DNA of 26,526 nucleotides from a virus, in IMG/VR virus record IMGVR_UViG_3300017706_001800, positions 1 through 26,526 of that record; one strand, given 5' to 3'. The notes under the pieces were generated by a model. The model did no database searches. It saw only the letters and a list, made by a program, of their open reading frames with translations, and was not told where the DNA came from. Numbering within the stretch: the stretch's first letter is position 1; each line of letters begins with the position of its first letter. The position numbers and the translations under genes are program-made. Positions 8,587 to 16,793 of this stretch are shown here, piece after piece.

Positions 8587-9435
8587 TCACGTTGGTGTTT
8601 TAGGTAATTTAATTGTTGTGCATAAAGCAGCAGCCTGTTCTTGTCCAGTCTGTTGTTTAGTTCTTAAAGGTAATCCTTGAAGTGTTGTGTTTCTGGATGT
8701 TGTTGATTGATGAGCCACGACTTGTGTATTATATGCAGCAGCAGCTGTTGTTGCTGCAGCAATCAAACCTGCAGGACCACCAGAAACACAAGCATCATAA
8801 AAAGCTTTTGCCGCTGCACTTTCAGTAGCTGTGAATCCAGAAATAATACTCATCATTTCTCTTAGGTCATCTTGTATATCTCTTATTTCATCAAGATAAT
8901 CATTTATAGCAGTAATATATGCCGCACCTTTCAGAGGATAATCTTCACATAAACCTTTTTTACTTATTCTAAGGATACCACTTGGCCCTAACTGTAATCT
9001 AATGTCTTGAGTAGAAGATTGTGTTATACCGTAATCTTGTGAAAGATTTATTTTGTTCCCTTTATTAGAAATAATATAATCACTTGCAACAACAGATTCT
9101 CTATCAAAAGAATTATCAGAAAACTCTACGTTTCTACTTACTTCAATTTTTGAAGGTTTATATACAGTGCCAAGTATATAAGGCTGAGCGTTGTGTGATG
9201 TTTGCATTATATATACTTCATTACCTACATCATAAGAAAGTTTTGTATATGAATCAGAAGAACCGCTACCTTGGACTATAGATTCAACGCTTTTATGAAA
9301 ATTACCCATCATATCAACAACATCACAAACAACCATATTATCAACATTTCTTATTGAAACACGTGTTATGTTGCCTCTAACAATTGTTGGTCTTGCTTCG
9401 TTTGTTTCTAATGGTCTGTTTTTATTATTTAACAT
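8587..9435 (-). CDS. Baseplate spike / central hub OB-fold-like protein
   Basis: This 282-residue protein is likely the membrane-piercing spike or its OB-fold base, as in gpV-type proteins. Residues about 20-95 show an OB-fold-like beta pattern: IVRGNITRVSIRNVDNMVVC, a DMMGNFHKSV turn, and YDVGNEVYIMQTSHNAQPYI followed by LGTVYKP. The middle (residues 110-165) contains IISNKGNKINLSQDYGITQ, like the switch into a beta-helical or gel-like spike. The last 110 residues are Ala/Thr-rich and predicted helical (AAATTAAAAYNTQ), which is unusual for a needle tip. Position after the hub-like gene and before the wedge genes fits. The RBS is AAAGGAG. The fold assignment is by pattern only. Confidence 0.65.
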   Translation of the reverse strand: MLNNKNRPLETNEARPTIVRGNITRVSIRNVDNMVVCDVVDMMGNFHKSVESIVQGSGSSDSYTKLSYDVGNEVYIMQTSHNAQPYILGTVYKPSKIEVSRNVEFSDNSFDRESVVASDYIISNKGNKINLSQDYGITQSSTQDIRLQLGPSGILRISKKGLCEDYPLKGAAYITAINDYLDEIRDIQDDLREMMSIISGFTATESAAAKAFYDACVSGGPAGLIAAATTAAAAYNTQVVAHQSTTSRNTTLQGLPLRTKQQTGQEQAAALCTTIKLPKTPT

Positions 9436-9444
9436 AAGTCTCCT

Positions 9445-12237
9445 TTATTCTTGTGTGCCATCTTGGTCCATTAAAGTATCTACTAATGCTTGGTCCATCG
9501 CAAATCTTGTCTTAACAGCATTAAACAAAGCCATGTCATCTTTAGGAATACCATCTGGATTCCCTGAATCAATTAAGTCTTTACCTTCTGAAGGTGTCAT
9601 TTGTCCTTGTTGGATTTTAGATATTGCATAATGTCTTAAAGCTTGCTCAGTAATTGATTCTTGCCTAACAATAGGTTCAATCTCTGGCACAATCTTTTCT
9701 TGAGTGCCAACTGGACGTCCGTTATCCTCATCATCATCAAAATTATAATCATCAACATCATTATCAAAATCATCACCTTCAGTTAAATCTACCTTTATAT
9801 GTGGTCCTTTAAAATAAGGGAAATCAGGTATTTGAGCTCCCATAGATCCTCGAGTAAAGTCTATGATTGTCCTCATAGTAATAAGACCATCTGATTGTCT
9901 AACATCATAATCATATGCTATACTTTCAACATAAATAAGCATGCTTTCTTTTGCATAAATATCAACATTATTACCTCCACCTAAGAAAACTTCAACCCAC
10001 TGACCGGGAGTTATACCTTTATCAATTAATGACATTGCAACTAAAGTCCCAGCAAAATATTTTTGGTCGTCTCCCATAATAAGATAACATCTCTCTGAAA
10101 GATGTGTATTTAACATTTTATAGTTAGGAGCTTCACTGGCTTCAGGCTTAGATGTTGGAGCACTTCTAAATTCATTATAAGGCCAGACTGGGTCATATGA
10201 ACGTAATCCATGTCTAACAGCACTCGGAACGTTTTGAATAGCATCTCCGTCTATAGCATATCTTAATTTAGAGCCCATATTTTTTGTCTGAGGATTTATA
10301 ACTTTAACGCTATTTACTCTTGCTCTATCATTTAAACCATATGACATTCTAATAATCTCATCCTGATAGACTTGAGGTGGTAATGAGTAAGCCCTAATAT
10401 AGTCAGGATGTTCTGAAGAAATCTGTGGATCTACATAGTAAGGTAAAGCTTCTCCATAAGAGCAATCTTTATATTCTGATAACTTTCTTCCGTTTAAAAC
10501 ATCTTTCATTTTTTCAGACGCTGTGTGATATTGTAATTCAGGATTTACATTAAAATTAGATGCGCCTAATGATGTCCTTCCTTTTTTCGTTGCAAAATCA
10601 ATAGTTCTCTTACTAATACCATGCTTACCCATCATTGGATGCATAGGCTTCATTCTAAGAATCAAAGTAGGAATTCCGCCTAATAATCTATGAATTCTTC
10701 TTACTTCTATGTTTTGTTGTTTGTAATAAGCTAAATCTCTTGCTGAAACTGATAAGATTGTCGGGAAGAACTCAATAATATTACTATCAGTTTGAAATGT
10801 TCCTTGCATTAAGTCCCAGACAGTTGTTGTCTCCATATTTACGTTTTTAATTCTATTTATATCAACAAAAGGTATATCATCATGAGGCATGCAACCCCAC
10901 ATTGGATGTGAAGGCGGAATATGGTCTCTTGTTGTTGCAATATGAACAATAGATGATATTTTTAAAACGCCACCTTTAGCATCAAAAAAGGTTGGATCCT
11001 CAAGATATCTTTTAAATATTTCTATTTCTTCAGTTGAATCATCGACTCCAAATATATTATTGTCATCACTAATTTTTTCTGCATAATATGCTGCAGCAGC
11101 TGTTTTTATCTGGGTATAATTTACAACTGGTGAATCAATAGCAAGTATTTCATAAACACTTAAAATACCATTAAAATAAAACTCTAAAATCTTAGGAGGA
11201 ACTATTAGTGCTAGTCTTCCTATTAACTCTTCAAGACTAAAATTACTCCCTGCATATACATTTAAAAAAGAAGCTAAATCCATGGGTTCTAAATTTACTG
11301 AAGGTGGTAATTGAGGATATGCAAGGGCATCAGTTAAGAGTCTTAGGCTTTTTCTTAGACTTACTTTTCCAGATGCTGCTTGTGATTCTTGTTGGATTAG
11401 AGCATACCAGTCAGGCCAGTTTATCATATAACTACTACTTTCTGCAGTCGCTTCTACTATAAACGTTTCTTCCTCACCCTCAATCTCAGAAATCGCTTGG
11501 TCTCTCATACCTGTTGGCTTAACTTTATATTCAGCATACATTAAATTATGAATAAATGAATTTGCTAACACTGATATTGAGCATACACTATTACCTTCAG
11601 AACTAGTTGTTATCTCATAGTCTATTCCTGTAATTGTCCCAATAAACTGTAAGTTATCCATTGCCATCCCAGCTGAAGCACCAAATATAGAATCATAAGG
11701 TGAGTTGTTTGGGTCATTAGGACGGTGTCTTATAATAAGCCATTGTCCCGGCTCTGGATGTCCAGATGGTCCAGAAAATAAACCTGTTGCTATGCTTACA
11801 GGAAGTTGTAATGTCATACTTGCTGATTGATATGGTGAATCTTTTGTGTTAGTCAGCTCAATTGAAGTTATAAACATCTGTAAAGGTATGGGAACTGGGA
11901 AGTTATAATTATGAAGATTCACTATAAAGTTATTTGCGTATGAATCTTCTATTCTATCAAACTTCATTGAACTCTGAATCAACTTAAATAATGGCGATAA
12001 TACTTTTTGTGTAGTGCTCTCGGGATTATCTGGGTCAAAAAAATCCCTAGTTTTAAAAGTAAGAGGATTATAAGGGAATGGTGGGAGTGGTAATTTACCT
12101 TTTCTATAATCATCAATATCATCATAACGACGTCCTTCAATGACACTCTCATCGAAATTATATGAGTCTCCAACATCTTGCTCAAATACAGATTTTTGGG
12201 CTTTATTATTGCCGGGCTTTGGGCCTGTCTTTGCCAT
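9445..12237 (-). CDS. Large baseplate hub / tail-tip-like protein (930 aa)
   Basis: The protein follows the tape measure gene and precedes the spike-like gene, the usual place of the tail hub (gp27/gpD-like). Residues about 115-240 carry a hub-like beta segment: PLQMFITSIELTNTKDSPYQ, GHPEPGQWLIIRHRP, then NLQFIGTITGIDYEITTSSE. A later beta domain includes YLIMGDDQKYFAGTLVAMSL and GQWVEVFLGGGNN, followed by VESIAYDYDVRQSDGLITMR, again resembling hub domains. A highly acidic linker (residues about 842-862, Asp/Asn runs) precedes a short helical tail ending in DQDGTQE. No lysozyme or peptidase motif is visible. It is much longer than the simple hubs, so extra domains are present. The RBS is AAGGA. 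The hub call is an inference from position plus this pattern. Confidence 0.6.
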   Translation of the reverse strand: MAKTGPKPGNNKAQKSVFEQDVGDSYNFDESVIEGRRYDDIDDYRKGKLPLPPFPYNPLTFKTRDFFDPDNPESTTQKVLSPLFKLIQSSMKFDRIEDSYANNFIVNLHNYNFPVPIPLQMFITSIELTNTKDSPYQSASMTLQLPVSIATGLFSGPSGHPEPGQWLIIRHRPNDPNNSPYDSIFGASAGMAMDNLQFIGTITGIDYEITTSSEGNSVCSISVLANSFIHNLMYAEYKVKPTGMRDQAISEIEGEEETFIVEATAESSSYMINWPDWYALIQQESQAASGKVSLRKSLRLLTDALAYPQLPPSVNLEPMDLASFLNVYAGSNFSLEELIGRLALIVPPKILEFYFNGILSVYEILAIDSPVVNYTQIKTAAAAYYAEKISDDNNIFGVDDSTEEIEIFKRYLEDPTFFDAKGGVLKISSIVHIATTRDHIPPSHPMWGCMPHDDIPFVDINRIKNVNMETTTVWDLMQGTFQTDSNIIEFFPTILSVSARDLAYYKQQNIEVRRIHRLLGGIPTLILRMKPMHPMMGKHGISKRTIDFATKKGRTSLGASNFNVNPELQYHTASEKMKDVLNGRKLSEYKDCSYGEALPYYVDPQISSEHPDYIRAYSLPPQVYQDEIIRMSYGLNDRARVNSVKVINPQTKNMGSKLRYAIDGDAIQNVPSAVRHGLRSYDPVWPYNEFRSAPTSKPEASEAPNYKMLNTHLSERCYLIMGDDQKYFAGTLVAMSLIDKGITPGQWVEVFLGGGNNVDIYAKESMLIYVESIAYDYDVRQSDGLITMRTIIDFTRGSMGAQIPDFPYFKGPHIKVDLTEGDDFDNDVDDYNFDDDEDNGRPVGTQEKIVPEIEPIVRQESITEQALRHYAISKIQQGQMTPSEGKDLIDSGNPDGIPKDDMALFNAVKTRFAMDQALVDTLMDQDGTQE

Positions 12238-12322
12238 TATCTAATCCTTTTCTCAGATAGTCTCTGTTTTATCTTTCTTGTAAATCCAAGAATATATATT
12301 GATTCTGCATAAAGATTTACGT

Positions 12323-12342
12323 AAGAACGTTATAACCTTCTT
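12323..12342. repeat. Dyad-symmetric AT-rich element between tape measure and hub genes
   Basis: The plus strand has AAGAA, then c, GTTATAAC, c, and TTCTT: a nearly perfect 20-base palindrome without a loop, in the 119-base gap upstream of the hub-like gene. It could be a protein binding site or chance. It does not look like a terminator, because no T-run follows on the minus strand. Confidence 0.3.
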
Positions 12343-12356
12343 TAAACGTATATCCA

Positions 12357-15053
12357 TCATGATTTTGGTGGCTTTTTCTCTTTAGCCTTTTTCTTAGGTG
12401 CTGGCGAGAATGTGTCTTTAAGGAATGCTTCAATATCCTTAAGTGTAGCTTTACTAATCTCATTTGCTTCCTTGTTTGCTTCAGCAGCTGTCATCATCCT
12501 GAAAGTTAATTTATTAAAATTCTCCATACGTTGAATCTCTTTTTCTGCTTTAGCACCACCAACAGATTTCTCTGCCATAGCTCCTAATGTGGTTCTTTCT
12601 TTTTGTGATAAATTCTCTAATCTATCAGGAGATTGTAATATTGTATCAACAGTATCAGGAGTCATACCTGGGAGTGATAGTAAAGCGTCTCTTAAACCTT
12701 TTCCACTGAATCCAGCAGCTTTAAAACGTCTTCTAGCAGATAGAGGTCCCATTTCATGCATTGTCCTCATTGAGCCTGCAATATCTCCATCATTTTCAGC
12801 TAATACTGATGCCATTAAAACATCTTCGCCGAATCCACCAAGAATGCCTTTGATGCCTGATGTTCCCTTTTCAGCAAATTGTCTCATTTCATTTGCTCTA
12901 TTACCAAAATTACCACCCATAAATGATTGAAGTCTTCTTGCTCGACCTCTATTTATAACTGTATTTATCTCACCTTCCATCTGCATCTGATCAGCACTAA
13001 ATCCTCTTTGAAATAACGTAGGAGCACCGGGACCATTTAAACCTATTTCAGCATTTCCTCCTACAGCCATAGTAAAGCCACCTGAACGAGGATTAAACCC
13101 GCCTTCAGACATTTTGCTAAAGAATTCTAATCTTCCTTTGATATGTTGTTGAGCTCCAGCACCTCTTAAATCCAAAAATGCTGCTTCATTTATTAAGTCT
13201 CTTGCATCTGCAGAGTGCATACCACCCATACCACCACGACCTATTTGTCCAGCTAAACCTATTGTTGATATAGAGAATCCACGTTGTCTTGCATTTAGAA
13301 CTGTATCAAGTCCCATTGCTCTATTATGATTATTTCTTCTTAAAGATGCTGGATCTCTAAAATCATTAGTTCCAGCTGCTAAAATATCTTGGTCTAATGC
13401 GCTACCAGAGCTTATCAATTTTAAAGGTGCTCTTCCATATGCAGCTAACTGTCGTGCTCCAGCACCGGTCATATTATCAGCAGCATTAGCATGTGGGTTT
13501 GCTGCCATACCTGCTAATATATCACCTTGAAAAGCTCCGATTGATCCATCACCCTCTAATGGTGAAGCAAGACCTCTAATTAAAATTCCGTCTGGGTCTC
13601 CTGCTCTTATTGTTTTTTTGAATATTCTTTTACGCCTCCGACGCTCGGCTCTGGTTCTTGGATTTAATATAGTATTTTCACCAGCAACAACATTATGTTC
13701 TATACCTCTAAATCCTTGAGCAGAAGCTATAGCATTCATTTCTTTAGTTGCTTGAACATTACCTATTCCTAAAGTGCTACCGAATGCTGCACTCATTTCA
13801 AGAACTGACCCTTCTTCGTTTATATCTAACAAACCTCCTTCGCCACTAGTGTTTATACGTCCTTGTGGATCCATAAATCTTGAATATCTACCTGTGCGCA
13901 TAGAAACGTTAGCCATAAACTCGAATCCAGCTTGCTCCATAGGCATCATCAGTTCGTTCCCTATTGATGCTAAAAGAGAGAATTGCCTTCCTTTTCTTTT
14001 AAATCGAGCTGCCCTTGAAACTGCATTAGCTCCTTCGCCTCCAGAAAAAGATGCTCTTCCCTGAAAGTATTGACCGACGTTAGTTGAACCTCTAACAGCC
14101 CCTCTTGCTCCAGCAGTAAATATTTCTCTATCCTGTTCTAATCTTCTTTGATATTCAGCTGAATTTTGATCATTGGATTCAACGCGAGCCGCCTCACCAG
14201 CATTAGATACTATTTTATTACCGAGCATGCTTGCGCTTCCACCGATACCCATTGCTCCTAATCCGTATCCTGATACTGTAAGCGAAGTCCCTGCTGTAAA
14301 TGGTGCTGCTGCAAGCCCTCCAATGACCGCTAAACCACCGAGCATCATCGTCCCAGCGCCAACACCAGAAACTATATTACCTGCACTATCTCTTTTCGCG
14401 TTAGCAACATTTTGATTGACACCCATAGACCTGAATTGACTGCCCATACCACCTAAGCTTTGTTTGAAAAACACTTCTTGATTCTGCGCGGCCATCGCAT
14501 TTGCTTGAAAACCCATTTGTTGCGTATCAAAATCAATCATAGCACCTGTGCCTGTGACCGCCATTCCAACTGCTTGTCCTAAAGCGTTCATTGAGAATTT
14601 ACCACCAAAGGGCCGTTGTTTTTGTCGTTGTGAAGGCTGACCTCCGCCTCCGCCACCACCTCCGCCAGGGCTTTTTTTACCTCCTCCCAATTTACTTGCT
14701 AAGTTATTTAATGCTGCAACTAACTTTTCATTACTTGCAACTATTTTTGCTGCTGAAGAAGCGATAGCAGCACCTGCGCCGCCGCCTCCTCCTCCCATAG
14801 AACTTCCTGCTCCACCAAATGATGGAAGATTAGCGCTAGCCGCAGCAGCACCTCCACTCATACCAAATGGATTAGCGCCGAATGATGTAGGAGAACCTCC
14901 CAAACCGCTTGAAGCTTGCGCCATTGGACTACCCTGAAATTGATTATTACGTGAAAAATCAGGGAGTTTTAATCCTGCTGCATTATTGCGCAAAGAATCT
15001 AAAGCAGTAAATCCGCTTTGTTGCCTCTGCATATCTGGTGTTCTTGGTGCCAT
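12357..15053 (-). CDS. Tape measure protein
   Basis: The 898-residue protein sits between the overlapping chaperone-like frames and the hub-like gene, the fixed position of the tape measure. The first 165 residues are Gly/Ser/Ala-rich and disordered, with two poly-Gly tracts around a helix (IVASNEKLVAALNNLASKLG). Residues about 225-285 form a long hydrophobic Gly/Ala segment (GTMMLGGLAVIGGLAAAPF and following), as is usual in tape measures. The remainder mixes helices and Gly-rich stretches, and the C-terminus is very basic (PAPKKKAKEKKPPKS). No lytic transglycosylase or peptidase motif is seen. By the general rule of about 1.5 angstrom per residue it would set a tail near 130-140 nm. The ATG at 15053 has GAGG 8-9 bases upstream. 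Confidence 0.82.
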   Translation of the reverse strand: MAPRTPDMQRQQSGFTALDSLRNNAAGLKLPDFSRNNQFQGSPMAQASSGLGGSPTSFGANPFGMSGGAAAASANLPSFGGAGSSMGGGGGGAGAAIASSAAKIVASNEKLVAALNNLASKLGGGKKSPGGGGGGGGGQPSQRQKQRPFGGKFSMNALGQAVGMAVTGTGAMIDFDTQQMGFQANAMAAQNQEVFFKQSLGGMGSQFRSMGVNQNVANAKRDSAGNIVSGVGAGTMMLGGLAVIGGLAAAPFTAGTSLTVSGYGLGAMGIGGSASMLGNKIVSNAGEAARVESNDQNSAEYQRRLEQDREIFTAGARGAVRGSTNVGQYFQGRASFSGGEGANAVSRAARFKRKGRQFSLLASIGNELMMPMEQAGFEFMANVSMRTGRYSRFMDPQGRINTSGEGGLLDINEEGSVLEMSAAFGSTLGIGNVQATKEMNAIASAQGFRGIEHNVVAGENTILNPRTRAERRRRKRIFKKTIRAGDPDGILIRGLASPLEGDGSIGAFQGDILAGMAANPHANAADNMTGAGARQLAAYGRAPLKLISSGSALDQDILAAGTNDFRDPASLRRNNHNRAMGLDTVLNARQRGFSISTIGLAGQIGRGGMGGMHSADARDLINEAAFLDLRGAGAQQHIKGRLEFFSKMSEGGFNPRSGGFTMAVGGNAEIGLNGPGAPTLFQRGFSADQMQMEGEINTVINRGRARRLQSFMGGNFGNRANEMRQFAEKGTSGIKGILGGFGEDVLMASVLAENDGDIAGSMRTMHEMGPLSARRRFKAAGFSGKGLRDALLSLPGMTPDTVDTILQSPDRLENLSQKERTTLGAMAEKSVGGAKAEKEIQRMENFNKLTFRMMTAAEANKEANEISKATLKDIEAFLKDTFSPAPKKKAKEKKPPKS

Positions 15054-15066
15054 ATTATATACCTCA

Positions 15067-15471
15067 TTACATTTTAAAAGCTTTTAACATTTCAGAAACG
15101 TTATTACCATTACCAGCTGCAAGTTGTTTCTCCATTTCAAGAATGAATGGGTCATCTTTAACACTTTGTGGAAGATTATCAATCTTTTTATCCATAGTGT
15201 TTCTTTTATATCTTGCAAGTTTTTGGTATTCTGATAATGATTTAGAATTTAGGTCTTCTAATTTTTGTTTTCGTTCTTTCCAGAGAATATTAAATTGAGT
15301 GTCCTCAAGTTTAAGCATACACAGCTCAAGGTTCTCCCAACAAGTAATATCGCTAGCGCTTAGAACAGGTAATGGTGTAATCTCTAAAGAGTTTCTAATC
15401 AATGGAAAACCTGGGCTTTCCCTCTGCTTTCTTATTCGTTCTACTACTGTTTCGAAAGAAACGGCTCTCAT
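15067..15471 (-). CDS. Second tail-assembly-chaperone-like frame (probable frameshift extension)
   Basis: The frame overlaps the end of the previous gene by 77 bases, in the +1 (equivalently -2) phase. It can be read from the ATG at 15471, but it is open back to 15489. AGGAGG at 15486-15491 lies 14 bases before this ATG, longer than optimal, so independent initiation may be weak. The product is 134 residues and mostly helical and charged (VVERIRKQRES, LWKERKQKLEDL). Location between tail tube/first chaperone frame and the tape measure is exactly where phages encode the G-T style extension made by ribosomal frameshifting. It ends 13 bases before the tape measure ATG. Whether it is expressed alone, as a fusion, or both cannot be decided by reading. 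Confidence 0.65.
   Translation of the reverse strand: MRAVSFETVVERIRKQRESPGFPLIRNSLEITPLPVLSASDITCWENLELCMLKLEDTQFNILWKERKQKLEDLNSKSLSEYQKLARYKRNTMDKKIDNLPQSVKDDPFILEMEKQLAAGNGNNVSEMLKAFKM
15395..15471 (-). other. Candidate programmed frameshift window between chaperone frames
   Basis: Upstream frame and downstream frame overlap here. Two codon pairs would allow a +1 slip that keeps codon-anticodon pairing. TTT-CGA at 15457-15452 moves from TTT to TTC with a slow CGA next. CCC-AGG at 15415-15410 moves from CCC to CCA with a rare-type AGG next. The first would join directly after the helix HESRFF. The usual -1 heptamer (X-XXY-YYZ) does not help, because -1 is the wrong phase. A -2 slip is also formally possible. 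Confidence 0.45.
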
Positions 15472-15871
15472 GATCGAGCAATTTACCTCCTATAGAAAAA
15501 CAAAACTCTAAGTCTTCACCTGCTTTTTCTAAGAGCCATTCAACTGGATCTACTATTTGACAAATCATTCTTGCAACACAGATATAACGATTTCTTGTAT
15601 CAACTGGAAGTGTATCAAAAGGAACTCCTCCGCTTAAATCGCTGATAACTCTATCATATCTAATTCTCTCTTCGTGATTCATGATTCGTGATGTTACAAC
15701 ACTTTCCATATCACCTTTTGCATCATCTGTGTAGGTTACTTTAAAGTTCTCAATACGTTTTGCATATTCAAAATCATCTTCTAACTCTTTTTGAGTCTTG
15801 ATGTTTTTTAAATCGTTTGGACTTGAAATCTTCTGATCTCGTGCTTCTTCTTTTAACTTTACTAAATCCAT
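15395..15871 (-). CDS. Tail assembly chaperone-like protein, upstream frame
   Basis: This 158-residue, highly charged, mostly helical protein lies between the tail tube and the tape measure, the conserved place for the tail assembly chaperone that coats the tape measure during tail building. The body has the usual features: a helical region with RYDRVISDLSGG, FDTLPVDTRNRYICVARMI, then VDPVEWLLEKAGEDLEFCFS and a final helix with DHESRFF. The last 19 residues (from RNSSRT on) are basic and low in structure, like the short tail that is lost when ribosomes change frame. The ATG at 15871 has a GGGAGATGAG ribosome site close upstream. The sequence is not one I recognise, so the call rests on position, length, helicity and the overlapping second frame. 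Confidence 0.68.
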   Translation of the reverse strand: MDLVKLKEEARDQKISSPNDLKNIKTQKELEDDFEYAKRIENFKVTYTDDAKGDMESVVTSRIMNHEERIRYDRVISDLSGGVPFDTLPVDTRNRYICVARMICQIVDPVEWLLEKAGEDLEFCFSIGGKLLDHESRFFRNSSRTNKKAEGKPRFSID

Positions 15872-15888
15872 TACTCATCTCCCGGAAA

Positions 15889-15901
15889 TATAGTTTCTAT
15901 A
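15889..15901 (-). repeat. Small hairpin just downstream of the chaperone-unit box
   Basis: TATAG, loop of three, CTATA. It starts two bases downstream of the ATATATAATA box and would lie at the 5' end of a transcript started there. It is only 5 bp and AT-rich, so it is weak. Confidence 0.25.
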
Positions 15902-15902
15902 G

Positions 15903-15912
15903 TATTATATAT
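15903..15912 (-). promoter_or_regulatory. ATATATAATA box upstream of the chaperone/tape measure unit
   Basis: The minus strand reads ATATATAATA, 32 bases before the ATG at 15871, and contains a perfect TATAAT. The box is identical to those at 6527-6536 and 23405-23414, and it lies after a strong terminator, so a promoter is needed somewhere here. No TTGACA-like hexamer lies 16-18 bases upstream. Confidence 0.5.
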
Positions 15913-16064
15913 ACAGTAAATACGCTTTTATATAAACATTTTAACATTAAACGAAAAAAAGTATAATCTACTTAACTTTTAATTAGTTATTTAAGCATAC
16001 AAACCCTTACCTATTAGCTATACAAGTAGAAAAGAGAAAAGCTAGCAGCACTTCCACCTTTTAC

Positions 16065-16087
16065 AAATAGGATGTGAGTTCCTATTT
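16065..16087. repeat. 8-bp perfect hairpin of unknown role
   Basis: AAATAGGA pairs with TCCTATTT around a 7-base loop. No T-run follows on either strand, so it does not look like an intrinsic terminator. It lies past the tail tube terminator, in DNA with no gene. Confidence 0.4.
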
Positions 16088-16110
16088 AAATCTTTCAGCG
16101 AATACTAAAA

Positions 16111-16150
16111 AACACCCACAGTTTAACATAAAGGAAAAGAGATGGGTGTT
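16111..16150 (-). terminator. Terminator after the tail tube gene
   Basis: On the minus strand AACACCCA pairs perfectly with TGGGTGTT, 8 bp including several G-C pairs, with a 24-base AT-rich loop. The stem is followed directly by a T-run (TTTTAGT). It lies 62 bases after the tail tube stop at 16212 and ends the neck-sheath-tube unit. Confidence 0.75.
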
Positions 16151-16169
16151 TAATCGGATAATAAGAGAT

Positions 16170-16186
16170 GTTTAAACAGAGATAAA
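16170..16186 (+). repeat. 17-base inverted repeat, trailer copy
   Basis: The plus strand reads GTTTAAACAGAGATAAA. The identical sequence is on the minus strand at 20970-20986. This copy is in the 3' untranslated stretch of the neck-sheath-tube unit, between the tail tube stop and its terminator. In the minus-strand mRNA the two copies are complementary. Confidence 0.85.
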
Positions 16187-16211
16187 CGTCGTTATCCCTA
16201 TTATATTATTA

Positions 16212-16775
16212 TCAAGGTCTAACTACTTCTGTTGGAGGTTTATGACGAATCAGATGAGTTGCATCGACTGTGCATTGAACGCCCATCATTGACCCTCTAT
16301 CAACAACAATGTTTTGTGAAGAAATTCTGCATCCTTTAAGAGTATAAATTTCAACATCATTAGCAGCAGCATCAGTCCCAACAGCAGTTGGTCGAGCAAG
16401 AGAATTTGCAGCATCATAAATTGTTAAGTCAAAAGTTGGGAATGTTAAAACATCGTCAGTTCTTTGTTGTCCTGTTGATGTGGTATTCACTGAAGAATTT
16501 ACTACAACAACTTCGTCTGTATCTGTTGTTGATTCTAAGCCGTCAAAGTTGTCATTATCAGTATTAAAGATACGAATGAAATTTACTGTTGCTGAAACAT
16601 TGCGTCCGATTGGAACGATTTCACGTGTATCTACAAAGCCGAGTGAATCAACACGACCATTAAAGGTTACTTCTGAGATAGAAATACCTGTGGCATAACC
16701 TGCAATCTTTTCTGTCCCACCTGTCGGTGTGATTTTGATTACGGCTTTAGCGCCTGTTATTACATTTACAGCCAT
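16212..16775 (-). CDS. Tail tube protein
   Basis: The 187-residue protein directly follows the tail sheath gene (18-base gap), as the tube gene does in contractile-tailed phages. The N-terminal MAVNVITGAKAVIKITPTGG and GYATGISISEV, then EIVPIGRNVSATVNFIRI, show the alternating beta pattern of gp19/gpFII-like tube proteins. Near the end, LKGCRISSQNIVVDRGSMM followed by VQCTVDATHL fits the closing strands of the tube barrel. The length is in the normal range. It polymerises into hexameric rings forming the inner tail channel. The RBS is AAAGGA. A strong terminator follows at 16111-16150. Confidence 0.88.
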   Translation of the reverse strand: MAVNVITGAKAVIKITPTGGTEKIAGYATGISISEVTFNGRVDSLGFVDTREIVPIGRNVSATVNFIRIFNTDNDNFDGLESTTDTDEVVVVNSSVNTTSTGQQRTDDVLTFPTFDLTIYDAANSLARPTAVGTDAAANDVEIYTLKGCRISSQNIVVDRGSMMGVQCTVDATHLIRHKPPTEVVRP

Positions 16776-16793
16776 TTTAATTTTCCTTTCTTA

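Larger units (their letters stand above)
15872..16211. other. 340-base gap between tail tube and chaperone genes
   Basis: No credible gene fits on either strand. In transcription order it holds a 17-base element complementary to the leader of the neck unit (16170-16186), a strong terminator (16111-16150), an 8-bp hairpin of unknown role (16065-16087), a very AT-rich stretch and a TATAAT-type box (15903-15912) in front of the chaperone gene. Short ATG or GTG frames inside it are about 16 codons and lack ribosome sites. Confidence 0.7.

Noticed and set aside
15953-15975. Weak hairpin AAGTA/TACTT with T-run on the minus strand as a terminator
   Set aside because: The 5-bp stem is almost all A-T, and termination between a strong terminator and the next gene start makes little sense.
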